The notes beneath the pieces were generated by a model. It was not told the DNA's origin and made no database searches. It worked only from the letters and a program-made list of their open reading frames with translations. Source: Allacma fusca (taxonomy: Eukaryota > Arthropoda > Collembola > Symphypleona > Sminthuridae). From it: a DNA stretch of 64,000 bases. The DNA is taken from positions 21,873,067 to 21,937,066 of the forward strand of contig OX359245.1 in assembly GCA_947179485.1 (NCBI GenBank), read 5' to 3'. Shown piece after piece: positions 10,565-22,886 of this stretch (the first letter of the stretch is position 1; each line of letters opens with the position of its first letter). A program made the translations under genes and the position numbers.

Positions 10565-12484
10565 GATACCTCTCCATGCAGGAACTGGAAGAAACCTCGA
10601 GTTAGGGTTATTTACATTACATTTCATTGCATTTGTTATTTACTGATGTGTGTTAATCATTTAAAACCAGAGATGAGCATCCACAGTTTCGTTACGTTAC
10701 GTTGCACTACCACGGTAGGTTTCAGAAGTGCCGTTAATTATCATTACATTACAGAATATCGTATTCGTAGAATTCAGCGTTACCGTTCCGTTACTACAAG
10801 ACAGCGGTTATACTCCAGCGTTAGTTTTCGTTACCATTAAAAAATATAAAATAGCCGTTACTCTTCGTTATCGTTAGTATTATTGTCCGTTCGTTATAAA
10901 CTAAAATGTCAAACAACTAGTGTTGCCAGACGTTCCTGGTATTGGTATGCAGGAATTGTAGCGAAAAGGCAATTTACACTTTCTGTGTAGTTCTTGATTC
11001 AGCTGCAATGTGTTCCGCTTCCCGACTACCCGGTGTGGTAATCTCGTCATTTGTCCTTTTTTTAATTCCTTTTTTCTGCTTTTACTAGAAGCAGTATTCT
11101 CCATGATTAATTCTTATTTAAAAAAATTTAAAATGTAAATGTAAAAACTTCGTTAACACCAAAACTTAATTCTTAAGTCGATCACACATCGTTTTTTTGT
11201 GAGCAAAAATGTCTGCATTGAGCAAAACAAAGAGCCAAAAAGTTTCTATTGAAATTTTCCATGTTTTCAATAATGTACATAAATGATGCTCCGGGCTCAG
11301 AGTGTCCACATCTAGGTCAATTTTTTAGCATTTACCCTGTTTATTTGCATGCACAGTTACTCCAAGCAAAGCCAATAATAGATGCCAATGTGTGCGTGAA
11401 CTTGTGTAAAAATATGGATGCATGTATGTTCTACTTACAATGAGAAAATCTTGTTGTATGAATGTTATGTATTTGTGAATGTGAGAAAAACTATAGGAGC
11501 ACAAAGTAAAACTGATGGTAAGCAAGCACAAGCGAGTGTAATTTTGTAGAATTCAGTTAATGTGGCTTGAGTTTAATATACTCTTAGTTAGTCAAATAAA
11601 GCCAATCAAGATTACTAATAAGCCAATTATATAATTAAATATCTAATGTGACAAAGTCCAGTGTAGGCCAGGAAACGGTTAGTCTGTACTGTCTAATTAG
11701 TTCTGCTGGTACGAAGATACAAGGCCTTAGGATCCAGTGGAAAAGGCTGATGACTTGGGTAAACGGTTGACCAATTGCTGGAGACATGACCCAAGTCAGG
11801 AACAAATGTTCGATGGTTATTGGTAGTAGAGCCAAGGTTATTGATAGCTTGTACATTAGCGTTAAGCGAAATTTACATGAGTCAAAACTAAAGATATTGT
11901 GCATGAACACAATGCGTATTGCAAAAATATATGTATATGTACATGCATATATTCTTTTGATAGCATGTTGATTTTGAATTAATTTAACTAACGCAAATAA
12001 ATAAATAATAAAAGTACACCTACAGTTGCTCTAATAAAATGCAAGTAACTAGGAGACTAGGATGACTTGACTAGGACTTTCGATGTAAATGCGTGACTTT
12101 GACTTGACTTGACTAGGAGTCTGTAGGTAGATACCATTAGGAATTGACTAGACTGGATTAGTCAATGCCAGGATCAACAATGAGTAGACTTGACTAAACT
12201 ATTGGGTATTTATGTGTTTAACAAACCCACCTTTGCTAACTTCACATTGGTTTCTTCACAAATTTAGAATGTTTATTCTTGTATATTTAAACATTATCAA
12301 CAAATGAAGGAATAGTAATTGACAGGTGTATGTGACACGCACTATAAATATTTCCAGTTTGTTTTCAATGAACTAGAAGGCAAATATCTAGGAATTATAC
12401 ACTCCTACTCGCAAATCATGGCCTATGATCTCACTTACAGCGCACTGATAATGCTATCAATGCTACCATTATACAACTTCGTAC
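10565..12484. repeat. Unassigned stretch with CGTTAC- and GACTTGACTAGG-word blocks
   Basis: About 10690-10900 is built from CGTTACGTTAC / CCGTTA words. About 12050-12200 is built from GACTTGACTAGG words and shares its vocabulary with 29290-29510. Both look like subterminal arrays of further hAT-like families whose ends were not resolved. Frames of 61-91 codons between 11249 and 12519 have no recognisable features. Confidence 0.4.
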
Positions 12485-12492
12485 GTATGAAC

Positions 12493-13751
12493 CACAGCTG
12501 CGTTCAAGTTCAAGTATAACTTGAACAGTTCAAGTACGTATCAAGTTCAAGTCAAATCAAGTACAGATAATTTTGTAACTTGAAACTTGAACATCAAGTT
12601 CAAGTGAAATTATTATTTTAACTTGAATTTTCAAGTTCAAGTTCGATCAAGTCCAAGTTAATAATTTATTAGTTGATTGCAAAATCAAGTCAAGTTCAAG
12701 TGAAATTATTATTTTAACTTGAATTTTCAAGTTCAAGTTCGACCAAGTCCAAGTTAATAATTTATTAGTTGATTGCAAAATCAAGTCAAGTTCAAGTACA
12801 CTGAATGGAAGCATTTGAATAAAACTTGAGTATAACTTGAGTTTTTGTTACTGAAAAGCAATTTAAGCATTGAGTATTTAGTGGCATCATTGCATCCCAC
12901 TAAAAATAATATTGAGCTTCAATCATCATAATAATGACATTTTTGTTTGTTTTTATTCCATCGACATTAAAGTCGCCTCCTTGATGCCCAGAGGTCGAGA
13001 TCGAGAATAATTCTACTGTTTCCATACTTATGGTAGTACTGTTTCGACTTATTGCTTTATAAGGATGTTCTTGATACTCGGGGTTCTTGTTCCATTATAA
13101 AAACCAAGTTATTGTTCAGTTCACCTGTTAAGAAACTAAAAAGAAGTTTAATAGCAATTTATTATTCCTTGGAAGAATAATTTTTGCTGATTTTAATCAT
13201 GATGGCGCAGATGAACCAATATTGGTTAAGTAAAATTAACGATGACAAATATTCATGAATATAACTGCAGGTTAAACTCACCAGATGAGTGCAACACTGA
13301 TGTGAACAGGCCAATTAAATGATTCCTAACCTCTTAATTATGGAAATTAGTAAATTATACTACAATGTTTACAGTTATTTGATCAAGTATTTTAAAAAAT
13401 TTAGCCATTTTAAAATAAAGAATATCCGCATGCCGTTTAGTTTATTCTAATTCCGGCCTAACCATTATCAGCTATAATAATTATTGTGGACGAAAGTTCT
13501 AGGATTGTTTATTCATTTACGAAAAAAATACTTGAATAATCAAGTTCAAGTACAAGTTCACGTTCAAGTCAAGTTATGTTCCCAACTTGAAAGTCAAGTT
13601 CTTATCAAGTTCAAGTTCTATAAAATAAACTTGAAAATTGTGTACTTGAATGCTCAAGTTGCTTGAAAAACTTGATTCATCAAGTAGAAGTGCGGATACC
13701 TCGTTTAGACATTTTTTTCAAGTTCAAGTCAAGTTGTTGAACGCAGCTCTG
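12493..13751. mobile_element. Non-autonomous hAT-like element, CAAGTTCAAG-word family
   Basis: The 1259-bp element has CACAGCTGCGTTCAA and the inverse CAGAGCTGCGTTCAA as termini (14 of 15 match). The perfect 8-bp duplication GTATGAAC lies at 12485-12492 and 13752-13759. The first 330 bp and last 220 bp are almost entirely CAAGTTCAAGT / ACTTGAACTTG words. The left array also contains a ~100-bp near-perfect direct duplication (about 12602-12685 and 12706-12790). The centre (12840-13530) is ordinary non-coding sequence. Confidence 0.92.
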
Positions 13752-13823
13752 GTATGAACACGAAACTGCAGAACGAATTAATTCATTACAGCAAACAATC
13801 ATTTAGACTACTCAACAATTCGC

Positions 13824-14084
13824 TATATCGTCGGCTAAACTTGCTATTCGGCTATAATTTAAAATGCTTAGAACGAAGAACGGCTATAAAGCTGAAATCT
13901 GAAATGTGAAAACCGGCCATAATTCCCCGCTTCCTCTCCTCTCTGCGGACCGGGGTTTATGCTCTACAGCACAGGGGAATTAAGGCCGGGTTTCACTTTA
14001 GAGTTTGTAGCGGGAGCGCTATAACCGGTTTTCATTTTAGGCATTTTAAATTATAGCCGGTTAGGAAGTTTAGCCGACGATATA
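13824..14084. mobile_element. Foldback-type MITE with ~105-bp inverted arms
   Basis: The left arm starts TATATCGTCGGCTAAACTT and the right arm ends with its inverse. Pairing continues, with gaps, through CGGCTATAATTTAAAATGC and a GGCC.TAATTCCCC block, so the whole 261 bp could fold into one imperfect hairpin. Flanking bases allow only a short TA-type duplication. This differs from the 8-bp duplications of its neighbours and leaves the superfamily open. Confidence 0.7.
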
Positions 14085-14892
14085 CTTCACCATATACCCA
14101 AAATTAGAGGAATATTTTCATTCAAACACGGAGGAATGGTTTAAAAAAGGATTTGAAATAGATTAGAAATGTATTAGAATTATATTAGAAGGGAATTTTC
14201 CTTAGGGGCTGGTCGTAATTTAGACATTTTGAAACGGCTGTTCATTGTAGCTACGTTCTTATATTTAAGAAATTTCAGCTTTCCAGTAATTTAATTTTTG
14301 TTTAGACTTGTACAAAATGCAAGTTTCCATTAGTTAATTGTTTATGTTAAACGTTTTGCAAACAAATGCATACACTGTTTCTTTGTTCATTGCAATCCTT
14401 AGTAAGTTAGCAATCATTTAAAACATAAACAATTAAAAATCCAGTCTTAGAGCGATTTCAATACGTACAATTGAACAAAAGTGTCAAAAGAAATTTAGGT
14501 AAAAAAATTATGTTCCCGTTTTCACATAGATGGGCCTATACTTGCCCCTTATGAGTGTGGTAGGGTAGGATAAAATTGATTACGTGATCACATCCCATCC
14601 AAATCCTATATCTGGTTAAGGGTAATCAAATCATAAATGTACTTAACAGAAAAGTGATATCCGAACCCAAAAGGCTGCTATTCCCGGGTTGGATATCCGC
14701 GTATTATTATTTGTATTGTCATTAATGATTTATAACACTAAGGGATTTGAAAAAACCACTTACATTCAGTACATTTTTAACAGTCACGTTGATTCGCACT
14801 TAATAATGTAGTGGTTATTATGAATGTTAAATTGTTAAACAAATTAGTAATGAGCTCCAATTTGAAGTAATTTTTCGTTTTGTATTTTATAG

Positions 14893-15065
14893 CTTCGCCA
14901 ATATGGAAACCTCGAGAATCGTTTGACTCGGGCACGCTCCCTCGAAAACTTGACTCTTCCCAGACTGGTGCCAGCACAAGTTCACAGCAATCAGCTGAAC
15001 AGCCGGGTCCCTCTAAACCTAGCGATATAGGAAAATGTGAGACCTTACCCCGTAAGAAACACTAA
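14893..15065 (+). CDS. Candidate terminal coding exon, unknown gene
   Basis: The sequence follows a good splice acceptor (TTCGTTTTGTATTTTATAG, ending at 14892) and is clearly richer in G+C than its surroundings. It stays open for 56 codons to a TAA at 15063-15065. The product tail begins SPIWKPRESFDSGTLPRKLD, is Ser/Gln/Pro-rich and low-complexity, and ends KCETLPRKKH. The motif TLPRK occurs twice, once near the start and once at the C-terminus. The exon enters in phase 1 (two bases complete the first codon). I do not recognise the protein. Its upstream exons are not visible here. It could be a real 3' exon of a gene whose introns have been filled by transposons, or a chance frame. Confidence 0.5.
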
Positions 15066-18000
15066 AAAATAATTCCCTAGCATTTCACCACTCCCTGAAT
15101 ACTCACTGTCATGCTACAATTCAGCATTCAATTTGCTCGTCACCAATGAATATAAAACAAACTTTCCAAGTGTTCAATAATTAATTTTCCAACGAATCTC
15201 CTCGAAACAAATTTCTCAAAAGAAAAAACTATTTGTTTTTGGAATATTATCAAGAAAAAAATAATTTTAAATATGGGATAGGTGAAAAACATTCCATAAT
15301 ACTTGTTCTAAAAAATATTATTGACATTATTTATGAGAGAAAACTGAGAAAATGTTTTCAAATTTTTTCGAAACTTTGTACTAGCCCTATAAAAACAACA
15401 ATTGTATTTATAGGCTTTAGAATGTATGCTGTTACACAGCAATAAAAACGTGTAGTGTTGAATTAGTTACTAGTTAATTAAAATTATAACAATTTTAGAA
15501 AAACAAACTAATTGCAACTTCTTGGATAACTAAGACATTGAGACATTATTGAAAAAGCTGGTGTTGAAAATGTTAGTGAACAATTCACGTGATAAAGTTA
15601 CCTGGGGTGGTTGGGAATGGGGTAATGGAAATTAACTCCAGCCCAGTCGTCATCCCCACATTGTTTTAAGGATAAAATCATTTTCTAAATAACGCTACAG
15701 TATAGAGTGAGTAAGCTCATACAGAATATATCTATGACAAGAAATAGTTAAAAAAACTGTGCATCCGTTTTCGGCTAAAAATTGTAACTTTCTTTATAAC
15801 ACTGTTACTGAGTTTATTAATTTGTGAATATATTCTTCCCGGTTTGGAAATGCAAACAAAAAGTAATTCGGGCTAATTTCGAAACGTTTTTAAAAAATGT
15901 TTCGAATAATTGAATGTATATATCCATTTCTTGTCAATTCTGCCTATTTAGACTTGACAACTTTCAAAATTTTGATAGAGCGTTCCTGAAAATTTTGCCA
16001 AAAATTGAATTCACTAGTTTATCACAAATTTTCCAATCTGACTACGGATGTGTTTAATAATAAATTTCCGAACATATCCTAGTTTTTGTCAATTCATGAA
16101 TATCGTATAAATTAGCCAATTTATCCGACAACCGGTTCAATTAATCCGATTTTTGAACGTTCTTTAAAAACCTTGGGTATTTCAAAATTTTTCAAGACTT
16201 ATGTACATCCCGCGTCTTAAGTAGCTGGCGAGAAGTATTTTATATTGTATTAAGTCAACAAGAAGGCTCATATTAAAAGTTTATAATTGATAGTTAAGTT
16301 ATTGATAGTTTCCATTCATTTGTTTTTTCTCCTCGGTTCACTAGTTTAAGGCAGAAATTATCTATTGCTGTTTTTTCGTCAGCTCTCCAGATAAAAAGAT
16401 TTCCCAGCCACTCGAAATTGTATGGAATTCCTATAGGAAGCAACGTTTGAGATAAAATGTACCAAAAATCCGGTTATCATGTAAGATCTTGTAGATGTCC
16501 GTCAGCACATCAGAAAATTGCTCTACGACACTATCACTTAGGGTAACAGAGAATGTGCGTAGAAAATTTATACGAGTAGAATTGGACGTTTTTACAAAAG
16601 TCCCGTACTTGCCAGCTACAATTATAAGCGCATAATGAATATAGAATGACTTCAGCGGTACTATGACACTGTCCGCGAGAATTCCTAATAACAGTATGGG
16701 CAATTCATGTAATTCAAGCCGAATTAAATCTTACTGTTAGCCAAAGTTAAATGTGGCGCATCTAGTGAAATTCAAAAAGAACGTAAATAATGCAATTTAG
16801 ATACACATAAATGCAATGGAAATCAGCACACGTTTATTACATGGGAAAATCAATCATTTGCTCCATTTAATGAAATTCGAATATAGGAAAAATACCACAA
16901 ACCTGAGGTTGGGTTTATCATTGACATTCTACACATATAAGTACATAAGAATATTATTTATGCTGATTTTAAGATAATTAGAAACTACTATGAAAACTTT
17001 CTCGGTCTCAAGCTTTTTTAATAGCGTTTAATTATTTATTTTGTATTTCGTCGAACTCGTATTTAATGAATTATAAATCAAAAAGCTTAAATACATACTA
17101 GTGCACTGACGTTTTACATAAGTTTGTGCAGTGGTTTCATAATTTTGTTGGAAAATGAACACGATTCATTTTGATTAGAGCATACTAATTGTAAGATATT
17201 TCTGAGCTACAGTAACAGCATTTCTTAATCAACAATTTAATAACAGTTTTGAAAATCATTATACTGATATTCTTTGGAATTCAATGATCACATGAATAAC
17301 GAAGAGAGGACGAATTTCTAATATTATCGTGATATCGTCATGCTCGGGACTCTCGGGACCAGCTGAGGCTTTAACCGAGTTTGCGTACAAGCATGGATCG
17401 TCTCATAGCTGCTAAAATCGCCATGCTTCATCTCCAGCACGTTTCCATGCTCTTTGGTTGTGCTCGAAATGTTTTTTGATTTGTCGCAATAATAATAATT
17501 TATTATTGTAAGAAGCAGTGAGACAGAAGTCATATTACCAGGGTATGATTGTTGTAAGAATTTTATTCACTTAAAATGATATACTTGTGGCATTCAGAAA
17601 TATAATTTTTTTGCGTTACTTGTTGCTTTGCAGAACTACAGTGCTCGGTATAGTATTGACGCCGGTTTTCAAAAGAATATTCGAGTTAGCTTAGTTTATT
17701 AATAATTAATATAAATTGCGGAGAAAACCGGAGAAGATGATTCACAAGATAATTTTAAATAGTCAAAATTTGATAACCAAATCAAATCCCAATACCAAAA
17801 TGTGGGACAATGTAGGATCATGTGGTAAAATCGCTTAAGATAGTGTACGAATCTGATTCTTTCATCCTGTAGATTTTACACTTACAATTAGGATTATAGA
17901 CTTCGAGTGACCGAGTAGCATAAATTTTCATTGCTCATCTATCATCAGAAATTGTTAATTAATACATTTTCTAATTACATATTTCTAATATTGCTTTTTT

Positions 18001-20294
18001 TCGCAAAAGATATTAATGCATTGAGTTTTAGCAGTCAATGTTTACAGAGGTTTATTTATATGAAATAACCTTTGCAATACATATATACTTTGATTTAAAA
18101 GACGCAGTTGGACTGCGTTTTCTTGCACGTTAGTAAGCCTGTTCCGAAGCCCCAGGTTATTAGTAATTAGTATACACTTGAAACCTGTTGCGTTGAATCC
18201 AGTATCTCAAATTCACGAATGTGTTGTTTGAATTATTTATTCAAGATTTAATTAAAACCGTTGTGGATTAATTTGCATGCTTTTCTGTGGCTAAATTAAA
18301 TCGACATAATACTGGTTTGGGTTTGAGTCCAAACAAAATTTAATTAATAAAAATCGTCGTATTGTTAATAGAAGGTAATTATTGTAACTACAACATATTT
18401 AACTATAATAATTGTAATATTATAACATGTAATGACACTATTATACATTCTATGCACATAAGAAATGTACATATATATAGTGAATAATGTGAGTGTGTAT
18501 CATCTGATAAGTGTTAAATAATTTGACCGTGTTAGACGCTGCTTGCATATAGTAACTCACGGTTATTATTTATAGTGACGTATAAACAAAATTACAATAA
18601 TTAATATGCATACATCGCGTTTAAGTAAAAAATACAACGTTACTTATATTTGTATAGTTAATTCCAAGGTTTTACGATCAAACTGTATTGATTGATCTGT
18701 ACTTTCGCGTAGATTGTATAACGCGTAGAGCTCAGATTTAAAGAAGCCATCTATGATTTTTTTCTTAATGTACCGGGTGGCACAAAACATTTCACCCCCG
18801 TAACCCACATAATGCAGTCTCCTAAAATACCAAAGTCTCCGAAATTTTAGAAACGCTGGAATTTTTTTAAACAGGGAAATTAAATATTTTAAGTTAGTCT
18901 TATGTGTGTGATGTATGGTGGCGCCATACGCTATCAGGTCGATATCTTCCACTATAATAAAATTAAACATCCTTTAAAATGAGTTATTGATGACATGAGT
19001 GTAAAAGATGGATATATATGTTCAAACAGAATGACAAGTAGCATCAATTTAGAAAAAACATTGCTTCAGAAAAAATATTTAGGATGTATAAACTAAAAAT
19101 TTAGAACAATTTGATAAGAATATTATTCTATGGGCCAATTTTTATTGCTCCTGATAAGCAATTTCACTGCGTAGAAAAACTAGTATCATGTACTGTACAT
19201 TACATGAAACAATTGAGTAATTTAAAAACCTTTTACTCTTTTCAGTATTTCAATTCTGCTCAAAATATGGACGATGTGACCATAGGATATCAATTTGAAA
19301 GTAAAAAGGTGGACATATATATGTATATAGATAAAAACGTACAGCATATATATTCGTAGCCAACGGTTAGTGAAGCTCATAACAGCTAAATCATTTAACA
19401 TGAAAATGCACTTCATGATGGCCACAGGCAAGGCTCAAATATATTTGAAATCGAAAAACCGACTCAAAATTATGTTCACTTTAAATCTCATATACGTAAT
19501 TTAATTCGTATATTACGCGCACTCATTATTCACTGTAAAAAAAATCTGGGTGTGGCCGATGATTTTATACACATACTGTAGCTTCCTAAAATTTATTTGT
19601 TACGTTCAACAGGTACGTGTCAATTAGTTAAAGTAAATTAATTTATTTTACTGTATTTTGCAATAAATGCTTTCAATGTTTAGATAATTTGTACCTTGCT
19701 GTGGAATTGTAAAGTACACTGGCCCTCTTTCTTTAGAATATCTCGTTCTAACCATTGAGCATTTCATCAAGTTTTGAATTTTATGAAGAACGGTTACTTG
19801 GATAATTTGTACCCATGTTATACCACTGTTAAGGCGGTTTGAAATGTGTCAACTAGTAAAATCTTGATTAAACTACTTGGAAAAGAAAACGTTTACAGGG
19901 TAATCAGATTACATTTTAAAATTATTTCAGCAGACAATCCAAATTTGCAGCGGAATATATTAATTGTTGACTAATAGTAGTTGGCGTAGTGTAAATTAGA
20001 GATGATGACTTAAGATCGTCAGTAGGAATTCATCTCCTTCATTATTGAAGTGCAGCTCACCATGAACCAAAGATGACAAATCATTTGTGACTTCAAAAAT
20101 ACTGATCCGGGATCCCAAGAAATTTAAATCATTGAATGTGAAGCTCGTCCATATTGAAAGATATTCACATCAAGTAGGCATGCGGTTTGCACACCTTTGT
20201 ATTTTAACGAAAATACGAAAATTTCTCTCTCTACTCTGAAGCAATTTCTTTTACTAATTTTGGACATTCAATTGTTTTTCCCTGGATTTTTCAG
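15066..20294. other. Long unassigned AT-rich stretch
   Basis: No transposon boundary or recognisable domain was found. Minus-strand frames at 16431-16703 (90 codons), 17324-17533 (69) and 18644-18970 (108) have no motif I know. The 17335-17475 part is noticeably richer in G+C and may hide a short exon. The stretch could be intron of the gene whose candidate exons are at 14893 or 20295, or intergenic DNA. Confidence 0.4.
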
Positions 20295-20397
20295 CTCCAA
20301 AAAATATTTGGTTCCAAAACGTCATTACCGAATTAAATCAAAACGTGAGGATGACTCAAGACAAGTCCAACAGCCAGTGAAAAAGTCAGTAGCACAG
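20295..20397 (+). CDS. Candidate internal exon, unknown gene
   Basis: It is preceded by a strong pyrimidine-rich acceptor (TTTTTCCCTGGATTTTTCAG, ending 20294) and followed by a CAG/GTATTT donor at 20398. The 103 bases are open in one frame (one base plus 34 codons, leaving phase 0). The peptide starts SKKYLVPKRHYRIKSKRED and is strongly basic with a Gln-rich end. Nothing in it identifies a family. It lies on the same strand as 14893-15065, but that exon has a stop, so the two belong to different genes or isoforms, or one is spurious. Confidence 0.35.
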
Positions 20398-20737
20398 GTA
20401 TTTCACTTACTGCGTGAACGCTAATAAATACGCCTGTAATATTGCAAGTAAGTTGAAATGAATATAGAAGCTTAGTGTAAATAATATAAATATTCTGTAA
20501 CATTTTTGAACTTCTTTTTGTGCTTTTTCCAGAAAACTTCAAATAAACTTAAGTGGATGTACTAGTATTAATGATGAATAGAGCCCTGTACGGGTTCGCG
20601 TTTCAAGTACGAGTACGGGGGGTTACGGAGTCACGATAAATGATGATTTGAGCCATTTGATTTGATAGGTGTGATATTATTTATACATTTAAACCCTGCA
20701 CCATCCACTTCACATGGTCCGCATAAATAACAAATAA

Positions 20738-21180
20738 CTAGCATTGCACAGCCAGCTATTCCTGGCTTCGAAAGGCTTCATAGTTTGTTGGTTCAGTCGC
20801 ATAACCCCTTTATTCAGAAATAGCTAACTGTGCAGTGCTAGTAGTTATAGATATAGTAAATAACGTACGACACAGAGAAAGTGCTAATGAAATAATCGCT
20901 AGTATTAAAATATTCTAGACAAAATAATGTAGATTCCGTTTTGCCAATAGAAAATACACGCCAATTGTAAATATGTGCATATCGCAAATAAACCGCGTAG
21001 TTAGCCTTTAAGGTGATTGGTAATCGCAATCGCAAACCAATAGGAGTTTTTAAACTTGAAAAATGAGAGCAAGGATTAATTTTCATGATCATCAAATTAT
21101 GTTACCAGAAAACGGATCAAACCGCAACCTGCGTCAGTGGATAACCTCAATTTCCATATAACAGCACCGACCAGGGTGCC
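20738..21180 (-). mobile_element. Helitron 3'-end fragment
   Basis: On the minus strand this ends with the hairpin GCCAGGAATAGCTGGC (complement of 20751-20766), then TGTGCAATG, then CTAG (20738-20741) followed by a T in flanking DNA. Hairpin, CTRR end and insertion before T are the Helitron 3' signature. It is about 80% similar by eye to 6990-7440. It lacks the helicase part and is either a truncated copy or a non-autonomous derivative. Confidence 0.7.
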
Positions 21181-21447
21181 CAGAAGTCCTGATTTGACGT
21201 AGGGTCCTAGCTGAGAAAAATATCCCTTTGTAACATTTTGGATTAAAGTGACTAAAATGTGCATTTATCATAAAGTCCACTATAATACTAATAGAAACTA
21301 TATACATATGAACCTAACTGCTGCCATGTGTGAAAACTGGCTTTAATAGTTTAATTTTGAAAAGCTTAATTTCGTAATGATCGACACCGCAGTTGTACGG
21401 AATTGTAGTGTGGACTTACAATTACCATTAACCGTGTATGATATCTG

Positions 21448-22692
21448 GGCCCTATTTCATAAACATTACAATCCGACAATTACAAGTGAAAAGTGGCAAA
21501 TTGTCAATTGTCAATTGAAATATGATTTCATAAACCGCAGTGTGACAATGACCAGTGACAGGAAAATTCGACTGACAATGACAGGAAATTGTAAATGATT
21601 TACAATTATTACGTTTCATATACCAACGTAATTACAAGTGACTTACAATTGTCGCTCAAAAGTGACAGTACCTGAAACCGCTGTCAAATTGTAAATAGAG
21701 TTCACTAAATTGTTTTGATATAGTTTATAAATAATTATATATTGTATAATAGATTCCATTCTTTGGCTTACGTGATTAACTTTATTAAACAAGCTAAATT
21801 ATATGCAAGCTTTCGACATCTAACAGACTGTCATCTTCAGGCACTAATAAGCGAGTGAGAAATAATTTTCACAATTGAGAAAAAATACAATCTTTGAAAA
21901 ATAAATTTTCTAACAATAAATTTTCGAGGAATGGACATTTCCTTAAAAATTATTTAAAAAAATTAGAAGTCATAATTTGTGGAATCAAATGCTTCCATGC
22001 AACATCTAATAAAAAACCATCATTGACGTTCATCAAACTCTTGCCGGATTGTTGGATTATTAAGCCTTCCTTAATCTTCCTTAATAAATGATTTGGTTCT
22101 TTCATAACTGATTTGGCGTTATCCCAGTCGATGGATATATATTGTATATAAATAATATTGATTTAGACAGATTTTAAACAGTAAACTATGAATTTTTTAC
22201 TCGATACAAGTAGTGAAAGGGCCAGAAAATGATCAAATTTCTCGTGAAAGAGCAAGGGGAAAATTTAAACCCAAATCAATTTTGAAATCACAATTCATTC
22301 CACTTTATCGAATAATTAAGAATATCCAAATGCACATTTAAATATATTGTGGGGAAAATTGGTGGAAAGCTTTTGCATAAAACTTCTCGCAATTTCGCAT
22401 TAACACCCGAGCAACAGCTCTTGACTGCAATGACATTGTTTAGAAACTAGTCACAATACCATGGGATTGGGTGTCAGCACGGTTTATCAAACCGAGTACT
22501 TGAATTGGCTTACTGTACGACACTTCCCGGGTCTTGGATATTACTCCTCAATGACAACTTGTAAATATGCATCAGTAATTACGGTTGGTTTCAGAATTGT
22601 TTATGAAACGCCTGTACTTGTAAATTGTCAATAATTCAATTGTACTTGTAAAATTGTCATTGTCGGGTTGTATTATTTTATGAAATAGGGCC
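21448..22692. mobile_element. Harbinger/PIF-like non-autonomous element, CTG duplication
   Basis: GGCCCTATTTCATAAAC at the left and its inverse at the right bound 1245 bp, with CTG duplicated at 21445-21447 and 22693-22695. Left subterminal sequence (21468-21680) repeats ACAATTACAAGTGA-like words in both orientations. The right one carries AATTGTACTTGTAAA. The same termini occur on the 199-bp copy 2383-2581. The centre (about 21740-22560) has only short frames and no recognisable DDE transposase. Confidence 0.75.
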
Positions 22693-22886
22693 CTGCAGTT
22701 GATTCACAGGAACCCTGTAAGGTATCGTCCATATGTCATTGAAATTCGCTGATTTTTGGTAGACAAGTGCAGGGTACAAATAGACCACGGTTTATGGTGA
22801 AAGTTGCATATATGTGTGCATAATATCCGACATACGTGCATACTAAAACACGTCGGGAAAAGTGTGGGGTACAACGACCCTCGCCA

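Noticed and set aside
16431..16703. Hydrophobic 90-codon minus-strand frame, considered as a chemoreceptor fragment
   Set aside because: No signature motif of gustatory or odorant receptors could be identified.
18644..18970. 108-codon minus-strand frame
   Set aside because: No recognisable motif and no splice or composition support; kept only as unassigned sequence.
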